The position numbers were made by a program, and so were the translations under genes. 64,000 nucleotides of DNA from Flavobacterium notoginsengisoli (GTDB lineage Bacteria > Bacteroidota > Bacteroidia > Flavobacteriales > Flavobacteriaceae): assembly GCF_014207905.1 (NCBI RefSeq), contig NZ_JACHLB010000004.1:186001-250000 (forward strand). The letters are read 5' to 3'. Below, one piece after another: positions 50,691-59,655 of the stretch (position 1 is its first letter; each line of letters begins with the position of its first letter). Under the pieces are notes generated by a model. It did not search any database and was not told the DNA's origin. It saw only the letters and a program-made list of their open reading frames with translations.

Positions 50691-52673
50691 TCATAGCACT
50701 TTCAAGATTTTAACGACTTCGACAATTCCACAGTGTAAAATATTTACTTTATCTAAAATTTCTGTAGAAAATTCATTCATCGAAGCTTCTTCCTCAATAA
50801 TAGATGCACATTTGCTAAGATCTTCCAGCATGAAAATATCTAAACTTGATTTCATATTATGTGCTAGTTTCTTCACAGCATCATGATTATCATTTTTAAA
50901 AGCTTCTTCTAATTCTGCCATTTGAACAGGAATTTTTTCTAAGAAAAGATGGATCATTTCTTTTTTAAAATTTTCATCACCGCAAGACATTTCATCCAAA
51001 AAAGAAAAATCTATTTTTCTTTTCTTTTCAGCTCCCACTTCCTCTGTCATTGCTGTCTTAATTGCTTTTAAAAGTATAGATTGTTTAAAAGGTTTTGGCA
51101 CATAACCATTCATACCGACATTATAACAGCGTTCTTGTTCGCCAACTAAAGAGTGTGCAGTCATGGCAATAATTGGAACCGAAGAATTCATTTCATTTCG
51201 AATATAATCAGTAGTTTGATAGCCATCTTTTACAGGCATTTGAAGATCCATTAAAACTAAATCATACTTATTTTGAGATAGCAATTCTATACCTTCATCG
51301 CCATTTGAAGCAATATCCAATTCAAAACCAAAATTTTGAATAACACTTTTTACCAATTTCTGATTTAACACATTGTCTTCGCAAAGTAAAATTTTTAAAT
51401 TACCAAGATCATTTTTAGAAATTGATTTAACTGTCGTTTTTGGAGTATCAGCTTTTTTATAGGTTAGGAAAAAGAAAAATTCAGAACCTTTGTTAAGTTC
51501 ACTTTTTACGTGAATTTCTCCTTTATGCAGTTCGATTAATTGTTTTACAATGTTTAGCCCAAGTCCAGTTCCTCCAAAAGTTCTGGTCGTACTTTCTTCA
51601 CCCTGTGTAAAACGTTCAAAAATAGTTTTAAGTTTATTTTTCGGAATTCCGATTCCAGTGTCTTTTACAGAAAAACGAAGGGTATAATTATCATCACTTT
51701 CTTCTATTTTCTTTACCGAAACCGTTACTTCACCTTCTTGTGTGAATTTTAGTGAATTTCCAACTAAATTAACCAATATCTGGTTCAATCTTCCTTGATC
51801 GCCAATAACATTATCGGGCATATCGGCATCTAAATAAAGATTAAATTCAACGTCTTTATGAGCTTTTACCTTCAATAAGCTATAAACATGTTTAAGTGTT
51901 CTTTTTAGATTAAAAGGTTCAGATTCAATGGTTAAATTTCCAGATTCTATTTTTGAAAGATCTAGAATATCATTGATGATAATGAGTAAATTTTCTCCTG
52001 CAACTTGCACACTATCAATATAATCTTGCTGTACATCATCTAAATCGGTTTGTGCCAAAAGATCTGTAAAACCAATAATCGCATTTAAAGGCGTTCTGAT
52101 TTCGTGACTCATATTGGCTAAGAAATTATCTTTTGCCAAAACAGCACGTTCTGCAATCTGTCTTTGTGTGTATAGTTCGTAATTTTTTGTACCAAGCTCT
52201 AATTGCGCCATAACGTGTTTTGCCACGATAGAAAGAGCATTTCGCTGATTATCATCAAGTTCTTTTACAACATGATCAACTGCACACAAAGTCCCTATAT
52301 TATATCCATCTGGAGTTGTTAACGGAACGCCAGCATAAAATCTTACGTTAAATCCGCCAGTTACATTTGGATCGTCTTTAAATCTTTCGTTCAAATGCGT
52401 ATCGTTGATTTCAACCATTTTAGTATCTAAAATAGTATAGTTGCAAAAGGAGATTTCGCGAGGAACTTCAGATACTCCTACTCCAATTTCAGACTTAAAC
52501 CATTGTCTTGTTTCATCTATAAAAGAAATATGGGCAATTGGCACGCCACAGATATAAGATACGAGTTTTGTAGCATCGTCAAAAGCATTGTCAGGAAGTG
52601 TATCAAGAATATTATAACGTTTTAAAGCCGCTAAACGTTGCAGCTCATTTTCTGGAATGGGGTAATCTTTCAT
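50691..52673 (-). CDS. Hybrid histidine kinase: GAF, HisKA, HATPase, receiver, Hpt
   Basis: A 660-residue cytoplasmic hybrid kinase. GAF domain (about 25-160, with REISFCNYTILDTKMVEIND); HisKA H190 in FLANMSHEIRTPLNAII; HATPase with DQGRLNQILVNLVGNSLKF, DTGIGIP and GGTGLGLNIVKQLI; receiver with D476 in LVLMDLQMPVKDG; Hpt with H605 in VKKLAHNMKSSLD. So it holds a full phosphorelay up to Hpt, which can pass phosphate to the single receiver encoded next. No TM segment, so the GAF domain would sense a cytoplasmic or diffusible cue. First gene of the operon. Confidence 0.94.
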   Translation of the reverse strand: MKDYPIPENELQRLAALKRYNILDTLPDNAFDDATKLVSYICGVPIAHISFIDETRQWFKSEIGVGVSEVPREISFCNYTILDTKMVEINDTHLNERFKDDPNVTGGFNVRFYAGVPLTTPDGYNIGTLCAVDHVVKELDDNQRNALSIVAKHVMAQLELGTKNYELYTQRQIAERAVLAKDNFLANMSHEIRTPLNAIIGFTDLLAQTDLDDVQQDYIDSVQVAGENLLIIINDILDLSKIESGNLTIESEPFNLKRTLKHVYSLLKVKAHKDVEFNLYLDADMPDNVIGDQGRLNQILVNLVGNSLKFTQEGEVTVSVKKIEESDDNYTLRFSVKDTGIGIPKNKLKTIFERFTQGEESTTRTFGGTGLGLNIVKQLIELHKGEIHVKSELNKGSEFFFFLTYKKADTPKTTVKSISKNDLGNLKILLCEDNVLNQKLVKSVIQNFGFELDIASNGDEGIELLSQNKYDLVLMDLQMPVKDGYQTTDYIRNEMNSSVPIIAMTAHSLVGEQERCYNVGMNGYVPKPFKQSILLKAIKTAMTEEVGAEKKRKIDFSFLDEMSCGDENFKKEMIHLFLEKIPVQMAELEEAFKNDNHDAVKKLAHNMKSSLDIFMLEDLSKCASIIEEEASMNEFSTEILDKVNILHCGIVEVVKILKVL

Positions 52674-52903
52674 TATTTAAGTAGGTAAAGTGTGCAAAGA
52701 TAAACTAAAAGCAATAAAAAAATCCTTGTTTTACTTATAAACATCATTGATTTTCAGAATTGTATCGTTTTTATTTATTACAAAATGGAATATTTATTCC
52801 CTAAGCATTGGTTATTTCAAATTATAAAATAAAATTTGTTTGAAATTTCTTTCTTGAAAAAAGTATTTTCAAAAGATATGTTTCTTTTATACTATAAATG
52901 AAA

Positions 52904-53842
52904 CTAACTTTTTAAATGTCTAACAATTTCTGAAACATGTTCATCGTCAGTTCCGCAACAGCCTCCAAAAACATTAAAATGTGGAAATAAATCTTTCAAT
53001 TTTTTATATTCTTTTCCTAATTCTGTTGGTTCTCCTCGATCTAAAACGGTTGATTCGTCTAATTCTGCATGACTTTTGCATGAAGCATTTGCCTTAAAAC
53101 CTTTTATGCGTTTTACCCAATTTTCATTTTCATTTAATTGATTTCCAAAATGGGAAGGATGCGCACAATTAATCATATAATATAACGGAGGAATATTTAC
53201 GCTATTATCTATCTTTTCAATTGCTTCTTTTAAATGCATTCCTGTTGGCAGTTTTCCATCTGTTTCTACCGTAAAGGAGATCACGACAGGTAAATTGAAT
53301 TTTTCAGCGGCTTTTACAATTCCGATAGCTTCTTCAATATAATTCATCGTTAAAGCCGAAATCAAGTCTACTGGAATTTGGCTAAAAATCTTTATTTGTT
53401 CAGCATGATATAGTTCTGATTCTTCAATAGTCATGGAGTTTTCAGGAACATAACCGTCGCCACGCGGACCAATACAGCCACTTATTAAAATGGTTTTAAT
53501 ATCATTTTCAAATTCTGCTTTCAAATCGTGCAAAAGAGCAACTGCTTTTTCATTTAATTCTTGCAATTGATGTCGAAAATAGCCAATTCTTTCTATCCAA
53601 TCTGGGTTTGCACGCCAAGTCGGACTTTCTAAAATGAAATTGGTTTTGTATTTTTTGGCAATTTCCAAATAACGTCTATAATACTCTTTAATCGCTTCGT
53701 AGCCTTTTTCATGTTTCAAAATATCAAAAGCAGCAAAAAAGGGAAGATCAAATCCTTGTAGAAAAATCAAAGTTGTTTCGAGTCCGCCGTCTGTTATAAA
53801 TAATTCGTCCGAATCTGTTGGAAAAGTAGTTATCATATTCAT
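52904..53842 (-). CDS. Homocysteine S-methyltransferase family protein
   Basis: A 312-residue zinc-dependent methyltransferase of the MmuM/BHMT barrel family. ITDGGLETTLIFLQGFDLP opens the barrel; INCAHPSHF gives the first zinc Cys and FGGCCGTDDEHV the Cys pair. It transfers a methyl group, for example from S-methylmethionine, to homocysteine, making methionine. The ATG at 53842 is preferred to an upstream GTG. It is a monocistron; the 230-bp spacer downstream of the hybrid kinase start shows nothing clear. Confidence 0.88.
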   Translation of the reverse strand: MNMITTFPTDSDELFITDGGLETTLIFLQGFDLPFFAAFDILKHEKGYEAIKEYYRRYLEIAKKYKTNFILESPTWRANPDWIERIGYFRHQLQELNEKAVALLHDLKAEFENDIKTILISGCIGPRGDGYVPENSMTIEESELYHAEQIKIFSQIPVDLISALTMNYIEEAIGIVKAAEKFNLPVVISFTVETDGKLPTGMHLKEAIEKIDNSVNIPPLYYMINCAHPSHFGNQLNENENWVKRIKGFKANASCKSHAELDESTVLDRGEPTELGKEYKKLKDLFPHFNVFGGCCGTDDEHVSEIVRHLKS

Positions 53843-53895
53843 CACACATCACCATTAAATCATTAAAAATCAACAAAATAACTTTTCAAATATAC

Positions 53896-53926
53896 AAAAA
53901 AACCTCTTTACTAATTGGTAAAGAGG
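53896..53926 (-). terminator. Terminator of the NAD(P)-binding protein gene
   Basis: CCTCTTTAC pairs with GTAAAGAGG across a short loop. On the minus strand it ends in seven T residues, about 33 bp after the stop at 53959. Confidence 0.85.
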
Positions 53927-53958
53927 CTGTTATATAATTAGTTAGAATAAATTTTGAT

Positions 53959-54597
53959 TTAAAGTTTTAGAATTTCATTAAGTTCGAGAATTACTTTTCC
54001 TGTCGAAAATTCTTTTGGTGCTTTTAATAACTTGGCAGCTAAAAATGCAGTTGAAATTGGTTTTAAATTATGAAAAAGACCAATTGCATTTAGCGCTTTA
54101 ATGAGTTTTATAGAAATCTTTTCTGCCCAACGATCAGAACCTTCACGAATAAGCGGTCCAGGTCTAAAAATGATATATTGCGGAAAATGAAGACTTTGGA
54201 TATTCTCTTCCAATTTTCCTTTCATCATAGAATAAAAAACACTGCTTTTGGATGAAGCTCCATAAGAAGAAACCAAAACTAAAGAATTAACATGATTTTC
54301 TCTCGCAGCGGCTGCAAATTGAGCGGGAATATCAAAATCGATTTTCCATTGATTATCTTTTGAACCCGCATCTTTTAAAGTTGTTCCCAAACAAGAAAAA
54401 AGAACGTCTCCAGTAATCAAATTCTTAAAAGAATCTATTTCTGAAAAATTCACAATGTGTTCCGTCAATTTTGGATGCGATTTTCCTGTAGAACGTCTCA
54501 CAAAAATGGAAACTTCTGCATAATCATTACTTTGTAAAAGCAAATTGACCAATTCTTTTCCTGTGGCGCCAGTTGCTCCAATAATCAATGCTTTCAT
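53959..54597 (-). CDS. NAD(P)-binding Rossmann protein (HTATIP2/atypical SDR-like)
   Basis: A 212-residue protein of the NAD(P)H-binding atypical SDR group. Cofactor motif MKALIIGATGATGKELV, FSCLGTTLKDAGSK, then LVLVSSYGASSKSSVFYSMMKGKLE with the Ser, Tyr and Lys of the active site, and FRPGPLIREG. It resembles human HTATIP2 and bacterial oxidoreductases of unknown substrate. Single gene, leaderless in appearance, with its own terminator. Confidence 0.87.
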   Translation of the reverse strand: MKALIIGATGATGKELVNLLLQSNDYAEVSIFVRRSTGKSHPKLTEHIVNFSEIDSFKNLITGDVLFSCLGTTLKDAGSKDNQWKIDFDIPAQFAAAARENHVNSLVLVSSYGASSKSSVFYSMMKGKLEENIQSLHFPQYIIFRPGPLIREGSDRWAEKISIKLIKALNAIGLFHNLKPISTAFLAAKLLKAPKEFSTGKVILELNEILKL

Positions 54598-54680
54598 AAT
54601 TTGTGGTTTTGAAAGTAAATATAATAATCTTTTTAATTGAAAAGCCTCTTTACTACTTTCATAAAACTAAAAATATAAGG

Positions 54681-55973
54681 CTATAAATATTTCTCAATTA
54701 AAGCTTTAATTTCAGGCGTAGAAGGTCTTGGCGCATCTTTATGAATGATTTTTCCATCTTTACCAATTAAAACATAACGCGGAATTGTAGTCACATTGAT
54801 TTGCTTTAATAATTCGTCTTTTTCAGATTTAGCGATTAAAACACTATTCTCTTTGTTCAAAATATCTTTATAAACTGCCATTGCTTTTTTCCAAGAATTT
54901 GCACTTTTATCAATAGAAATAAATACAAAAGCGACATCAGTGTATTTATCCATTAGCTTTTTTTCGTCTGGAAATTCTTCTCGGCACGGCATACACCACG
55001 AAGCCCAAAAGTCTATCAAAACTAATTTCCCTTCATGCTTTTTGATTATCTCTTTTAAAACTAAAGGAGTTGCTGCCGGTTTTAATTCGTTTTCAACATT
55101 AGCTACAAAAACTTCATTTTTACAATACTTTCTAAATATTTCTAATGCTTTTGGATCAAAAGGAACTTTCTGATCTCGAATACTTATCGGATAATAAATA
55201 GTTGAATACAATAAATAATCTACAATATTTTGGTTGTTGAAATTTTTAGAAATAAACTCCATTTCGCCAGAAAGGCTTTTTTTCAAACCTAAAACTTTCA
55301 TACGTTTTTGAACATAATTCTGAAGAAGTTCTCGGTATTTATCTACGTCTAGTAATGTATCTGCTTGATCAAAACTTTCTTCTATAGCCGTAAACGTTTT
55401 TGGATTTATAGTTTTTTCTTCTAGCTCATTATACAAGGTTAGACTCCAAAAAGTAGCAGAAAAATAGTCATAGAATTCTTTTGAAAGCTTATGCTCTTTA
55501 TAATACGTTTCTAATAGTTCTTTCTGTTTTATATAATCTTTATCAAAATAAGGATTCATCTTCTGAGATGCCATAACAACCTTTAATTGATTATAATTTG
55601 GAAGATTTTTAATTGATCCATATTTTTCAAAAGAGACATTTAAAAATTCTGATTCAGATTTACGAATCGGGTTTGAAGCGCAAGAATAATGTATCAGCCC
55701 TTTTTCATCAACATCAAACTCTAAAGTTTCGTTTGGTGCTGCGAAAATTGAAGTATTTCTGAAAATATCATTGCAAAATATGGAACAATCATTATCGACT
55801 ATTAATTCTCTATTCTTTGTGTTCAGAACCGCTCGATCATAAATATTTTCTCTTGATTCGGAAGTTAGATTTATTACACCTTCATTATTTCCAACATATT
55901 TAATGGTAATCTGCTGTGCAAATGAAGCAATAGAAAAAAATGAAAATACAAGAATAGTATAGAATTTAGTCAT
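54681..55973 (-). CDS. Exported TlpA-like thiol oxidoreductase
   Basis: A 430-residue protein with a signal peptide (MTKFYTILVFSFFSIASFAQ). The first 290 residues form a mixed alpha/beta domain of unknown function that occurs in many Bacteroidota TlpA proteins. Residues about 300-430 are a thioredoxin domain with the redox site WASWCMPCREEFPDEK and cis-Pro loop VTTIPRYVLIG. It likely works in periplasmic disulfide reduction or cytochrome maturation. No cytochrome gene is near; the next gene is divergent (arsR). Confidence 0.88.
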   Translation of the reverse strand: MTKFYTILVFSFFSIASFAQQITIKYVGNNEGVINLTSESRENIYDRAVLNTKNRELIVDNDCSIFCNDIFRNTSIFAAPNETLEFDVDEKGLIHYSCASNPIRKSESEFLNVSFEKYGSIKNLPNYNQLKVVMASQKMNPYFDKDYIKQKELLETYYKEHKLSKEFYDYFSATFWSLTLYNELEEKTINPKTFTAIEESFDQADTLLDVDKYRELLQNYVQKRMKVLGLKKSLSGEMEFISKNFNNQNIVDYLLYSTIYYPISIRDQKVPFDPKALEIFRKYCKNEVFVANVENELKPAATPLVLKEIIKKHEGKLVLIDFWASWCMPCREEFPDEKKLMDKYTDVAFVFISIDKSANSWKKAMAVYKDILNKENSVLIAKSEKDELLKQINVTTIPRYVLIGKDGKIIHKDAPRPSTPEIKALIEKYL

Positions 55974-56152
55974 ACAAAGTTTGGTTGGTTTTGTTAGTAA
56001 GTATTGTTTTTAAAACGCTCATTACAAACATTTTAAAATTGAATTCAAATATAGATTAGTTTGTTTTAATTTAGAAGAATATTCTGAACTATTTTTCAAG
56101 TTAAAAACAAATACAAATTAGTAGATAATTTTGTTTTCTCAATCCTAAATCG

Positions 56153-56168
56153 TAATATTGCAATATTA
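56153..56168 (+). promoter_or_regulatory. ArsR operator, site 1
   Basis: TAATATTGCAATATTA is a perfect 16-bp palindrome 12 bp upstream of the arsR ATG. It shares TCG(T/C)AATATTGCAATA with the site at 56531-56546. Confidence 0.78.
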
Positions 56169-56180
56169 AATTTAAAAAAA

Positions 56181-56507
56181 ATGGGAGCAACTAAAACGGA
56201 ACATTTTACAGATGCACAAAATCAGATTGCAACAATAGCAAAAGCTTTGGGGCACCCTGCCAGAATTGCCATTTTAGAATATTTATTAAAAGTAAATGAC
56301 TGCATTTGTGGCGATATTGTAAATGAACTTCCTCTCGCCCAACCTACAGTTTCGCAGCATTTAAAAGAACTGAAAAATGCAGGAATCATTAAAGGAAATA
56401 TTTCCGGAAATTCAATTTGCTATTGTATTGATGAAAAAGCCATTGAAATTTTAAATCATTATTTCTTAAACATTACTCAAACTCTTTCAAAATCAAAATG
56501 TTGTTAA
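56181..56507 (+). CDS. arsR: ArsR family metalloregulator
   Basis: A 108-residue winged-helix repressor. ALGHPARIAILEYLLKVNDCICGDIVNELPLAQPTVSQHLKELKNAGI (approximate) shows the ELCxC-like alpha-3 metal site as NDCICGDIV, and the C-terminus ends KSKCC, adding two Cys. In ArsR it binds As(III) or Sb(III) and releases DNA. A palindrome right before the ATG and a second in front of the next gene suggest control of both units. Divergent from the TlpA gene. Confidence 0.92.
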   Translation: MGATKTEHFTDAQNQIATIAKALGHPARIAILEYLLKVNDCICGDIVNELPLAQPTVSQHLKELKNAGIIKGNISGNSICYCIDEKAIEILNHYFLNITQTLSKSKCC

Positions 56508-56530
56508 AACATTTTTTTTGACTTTTTATA

Positions 56531-56546
56531 TCGCAATATTGCAATA
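56531..56546 (+). promoter_or_regulatory. ArsR operator, site 2
   Basis: TCGCAATATTGCAATA (core GCAATATTGC palindromic) lies 18 bp upstream of the DUF6428 ATG and shares 14 bases with site 1. Confidence 0.75.
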
Positions 56547-56563
56547 AACAAATTTATAATAAA

Positions 56564-57034
56564 ATGAAGCTATCAGAAGTAAAACAAATTTTACCAACAT
56601 TAGAAAATGTTGAATTTGAATTAGAAAACGGAACTTTTGTACCCGAAAATTTCCACGTAACAGAAGTCGGAATCATAAAAAAGAACTTTATAGATTGTGG
56701 CGGTGTTATTAGAAATGAAGAAGTTGTAAACTTTCAACTTTGGAATGCTAACGATTTTGAACATCGCTTAAAACCAAATAAACTGTTGCATATTATTACA
56801 CTTTCTGAAGAAAAGCTCAATATTAAAGATCTTGAGATTGAGGTAGAATATCAAGATGAAACTATTGGAAAATATGACTTAACTTTTAATGGTAAAAACT
56901 TCATACTAAAGAATAAGACAACAGCTTGTTTGGCAAAAGATGCTTGCGGAATTCCTGAAGAAAAACAAAAAATAATATTAAGAAAATCAACAGATAACGC
57001 TTCTTCTTGCTCACCAAATTCTGGATGCTGTTAA
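56564..57034 (+). CDS. DUF6428 family protein of the ars locus
   Basis: A 156-residue protein I assign to DUF6428, a family that appears with arsR and arsC in Bacteroidota. Start MKLSEVKQILPTLENVEFEL, then VGIIKKNFIDCGGVIR. The C-terminus is cysteine-rich, with TACLAKDACG and a final NASSCSPNSGCC; such a tail could bind arsenite or another thiophilic metal, an inference. It has its own ArsR site, and arsC follows after a 41-codon frame. Confidence 0.82.
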   Translation: MKLSEVKQILPTLENVEFELENGTFVPENFHVTEVGIIKKNFIDCGGVIRNEEVVNFQLWNANDFEHRLKPNKLLHIITLSEEKLNIKDLEIEVEYQDETIGKYDLTFNGKNFILKNKTTACLAKDACGIPEEKQKIILRKSTDNASSCSPNSGCC

Positions 57035-57037
57035 GAA

Positions 57038-57163
57038 ATGAAAACTAAAATCATTCAATACAAAAAACCAATTATCATAACCACATCAGTAATTGTGTTA
57101 CAGCTTATTTTTGGTTTTGAACCTAAATTCTGTATCATAAACCTGATTTGGCTACTCGTTTAA
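57038..57163 (+). CDS. Small hydrophobic 41-residue frame in the ars operon
   Basis: Read directly from the sequence: it starts 3 bp after the DUF6428 stop and ends 2 bp before the arsC ATG. After a basic head (MKTKIIQYKK) it is nearly all hydrophobic (PIIITTSVIVLQLIFGF, then FCIINLIWLLV), consistent with one or two TM segments. It might be a small membrane protein or the leftover of a lost transporter. Tight spacing supports expression, but its composition is not decisive. Confidence 0.5.
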   Translation: MKTKIIQYKKPIIITTSVIVLQLIFGFEPKFCIINLIWLLV

Positions 57164-57165
57164 TT

Positions 57166-57585
57166 ATGGAAAAGAAAATACTAATATTATGCACCGGGAA
57201 TAGCTGTAGAAGTCAAATAGCAGAAGGTTATATGAGATATTTTGCAGATAATAAAGCCGTAATATATAGCGCTGGCGTAGAAACTCACGGCGTAAATCCG
57301 AAAGCAATTGCTGTAATGAAAGAAGATGGAATTGACATTTCGAATCATACCTCAAATAATATTGAAGAATACAGCAATATAGATTTTGACTTTGTTCTTA
57401 CAGTTTGCGACAATGCAAAAGAAAGATGCCCATTCTTTCCTTCAAAAGCACAAAAATTTCATTACAATTTTCCAGATCCAGCAAAAGCTACAGGAACAGA
57501 TTTTGAAATTGAAACGCAATTTAGAATTGTAAGAGATCTGATAAAAGAATATTGCAAAAATTTTGTTGAGGATAATCTAAACTAA
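57166..57585 (+). CDS. arsC: Arsenate reductase, low-molecular-weight phosphatase type
   Basis: A 139-residue ArsC of the LMW-protein-tyrosine-phosphatase fold, thioredoxin-coupled. P-loop CTGNSCRS has the catalytic C9 and R15; C81 and C88 in VCDNAKERCPFF complete the three-cysteine relay seen in the staphylococcal pI258 enzyme (C10, C82, C89). DPA in NFPDPAKATG is the general acid loop. It reduces As(V) to As(III). The start is the ATG at 57166; the frame extends upstream to a TTG. No acr3 or arsB efflux gene follows within the window. Confidence 0.93.
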   Translation: MEKKILILCTGNSCRSQIAEGYMRYFADNKAVIYSAGVETHGVNPKAIAVMKEDGIDISNHTSNNIEEYSNIDFDFVLTVCDNAKERCPFFPSKAQKFHYNFPDPAKATGTDFEIETQFRIVRDLIKEYCKNFVEDNLN

Positions 57586-57620
57586 AAAGGAACAATTATA
57601 ATGGATTGTGTCATTTTTTT

Positions 57621-57737
57621 AAAGCTTCGGAGAAGCTAAATATCTATAGCAAATAACAAAATATCCATAATCTAAAGCTCCAGAGGAGCGACATATTTTT
57701 ACAACTTATAATATATGTCGCCCCTCTGGAGCTTTTT
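57621..57737. repeat. GCTCCAGAGGAGC palindromic repeat
   Basis: The inner part (57674-57736) has long inverted arms: AAAGCTCCAGAGGAGCGACA and GTCGCCCCTCTGGAGCTTTT. A shorter AGCTTCGGAGAAGCT hairpin is at 57623. It lies between arsC and the convergent gene and could end both transcripts. Confidence 0.75.
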
Positions 57738-57754
57738 GCCAATAAAATATTCAA

Positions 57755-58663
57755 TTAATCATGATTAACCATCTGACGAAAAATCATTAATTCGCCACTA
57801 TTATTTCTTTTCCAAACATTAATACTTTTGCCTTTTACATTAGCGCTTTTATCGCCATTACTCCAATCTACACTATAAAAACCAAATTCTATAATTGCTT
57901 TATTGGTAACAATTACTCCAGACGTTTGAATAGAAATTTTGTCAATGCTCAAAGTTCCTGGTTTTTCGTGTTCTGTAAAATATGCCGTAATCTCTTTTTC
58001 TCCCGAAAGAATTGGCGAATAATAGGTTAGATACATTGCATCGGGCATAAACATTTTGGCATGCTCAGCTCCTTGCCTATTTTTTACCAAATTTTTAATT
58101 GAACTGTTTCTTTCTATAACTTCAGAAATTAATTTGTCTGATGATGTATATGCTTTTGTTTGTGGAACCATTTTATCATCAACATCAGGAATAAATCGGT
58201 CGTCAAAATAACTATTGGCTCCCCAGATTTCAGCCGCAATTGTTGTAATTTTATTTTTATCTTCTTTCTTCCATAAAACCATATATTTTCCTGAGTATGT
58301 ATAAGATTTTAGGTCTTTTATATGCAGGTTTTCATCAAAATTTCCAATTTCTAAAACATAGTTATCGAAATCTTGTAATTCTACAATCTTTTTTTGATAA
58401 GACGTTACTTTTGCTTGATTTAACCATTGCTCATAAAAGTCAGCAATGAGATTTTTTCCTACCCTTTCTCTGTTATGTTCAGGCATCAATACAGATTGGT
58501 CATTATATCTTTTTAGTATAAAGTCTTTATTGTTTTCAACAAAAGCAGTTGCAAAAGCAGAATTGTAGTCTTCAATCTGTTTCTGGATATCCAAATCAAT
58601 TTTATTTTCTTGAGCAAAAATACTAACCGTAAAAAAAAGAAAAGCTAAACTAAATTTTCTCAT
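57755..58663 (-). CDS. Secreted protein with two SnoaL/DUF4440-like domains
   Basis: A 302-residue exported protein (signal MRKFSLAFLFFTVSIFAQ). Two NTF2-like domains in tandem: the first (25-155) has QIEDYNSAFATAFVENNKDFILKRYNDQSVLMPEH, the second (about 180-300) has AEHAKMFMPDAMYLTYYSPILSGEKEITAYFTEHE and ends VWKRNNSGELMIFRQMVNHD. Fold known, role unknown. The 357-bp spacer upstream (58664-59020) is AT-rich and I see no further element in it. Confidence 0.75.
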   Translation of the reverse strand: MRKFSLAFLFFTVSIFAQENKIDLDIQKQIEDYNSAFATAFVENNKDFILKRYNDQSVLMPEHNRERVGKNLIADFYEQWLNQAKVTSYQKKIVELQDFDNYVLEIGNFDENLHIKDLKSYTYSGKYMVLWKKEDKNKITTIAAEIWGANSYFDDRFIPDVDDKMVPQTKAYTSSDKLISEVIERNSSIKNLVKNRQGAEHAKMFMPDAMYLTYYSPILSGEKEITAYFTEHEKPGTLSIDKISIQTSGVIVTNKAIIEFGFYSVDWSNGDKSANVKGKSINVWKRNNSGELMIFRQMVNHD

Positions 58664-59020
58664 AGCGTATTTATTAAATCCAAAAACAAATATACAATTT
58701 TGATTTTCAACAATTTAAAAACTAAACAAAAGTTCAAAACCATTTACTTTTGACATTATTTTTTCAGTTTCTTCGATTAAATTTCGATATTCAAAATAGA
58801 TTCTTAAATCAACAAATCATATTCGCTTAATTTCAATAATTCATAAAAGTAAGTCAGATTCAGAAGAAAACATTCAATTTTAATAGAAACAGAAGTTAAT
58901 TTTTACACAATAAATCTTTAACAAGGCAATAATTCGTTTTATAAAATGTTTATATATAAAAGATTATGATGCATCTAATCTTTTCAAAATCAATACCCCT
59001 AAAGATTAATAGTATAAAAC

Positions 59021-59614
59021 ATGAAAAAAATATTTTTGATAATCGCCATTGCTACATTTTCATTGAAGGGATTTTCACAAGAACTGAATAGTAAATTTAA
59101 AAGCATTCCGGCAAAAGACGCTAATAAAAAAGAAGTTGTTCCGCCGAAAGAAGAAGCTCCAAAAGAAAATCCGCCAGCACCGATAGAAAAACCTGCACCA
59201 CTACAGGTTAATCCAGATGAGTTGTTTAAAAACACTAATCTTTACAAACAAGAATCAAACGTTGAGGGAATTTTCTATAGAAGAAACCAGTTTTTAGGAA
59301 ACTTCAATACCACAGCCGTTTATTCTACGATTATGTATCGTGATGCCGCTTTTGTAGACGGCGACAAAGTAAAAGTATATTTTAACGATCAGGTAATTGA
59401 ACCAGAAGTTTCTTTAACTTCCGATTTTAAAAGCGTGAAGCTAAATCTGGTAAAAGGAATCAATAAAATTGATATTGAAGCTTTAAATGAAGGTTTTGCT
59501 TCTCCAAATACAGCCGAATTTAAAGTTTACGACGATAAAGGTCAAGTTATTTCGTCAAGCGAATGGAATGTTGGTACGGGCTATAAAGCTGTAATTGTAT
59601 TGGTTAAAGAATAA
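59021..59614 (+). CDS. Exported protein of unknown function with a proline-rich linker
   Basis: A 197-residue protein with a signal peptide (MKKIFLIIAIATFSLKGFSQ), then a Pro/Lys/Glu/Ala linker (about 40-75, PPKEEAPKENPPAPIEKPAP) and a beta-rich domain (about 85-197) with alternating strands (DKVKVYFNDQVIEPEVSLTSDFKSVKLNLVKGINKIDIEALNEG), like an Ig-type fold. No family named. The linker suggests a surface or wall-spanning spacer. Confidence 0.7.
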   Translation: MKKIFLIIAIATFSLKGFSQELNSKFKSIPAKDANKKEVVPPKEEAPKENPPAPIEKPAPLQVNPDELFKNTNLYKQESNVEGIFYRRNQFLGNFNTTAVYSTIMYRDAAFVDGDKVKVYFNDQVIEPEVSLTSDFKSVKLNLVKGINKIDIEALNEGFASPNTAEFKVYDDKGQVISSSEWNVGTGYKAVIVLVKE

Positions 59615-59655
59615 TTATGGTATAGAGAAATCGTTTGAAATCATAAAAAACACTT

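Noticed and set aside
57148-57165. Longer arsC start at a TTG codon
   Set aside because: It overlaps the upstream small frame and would place six extra residues before the normal MEKKILILCTGNSC start; family length supports the ATG.
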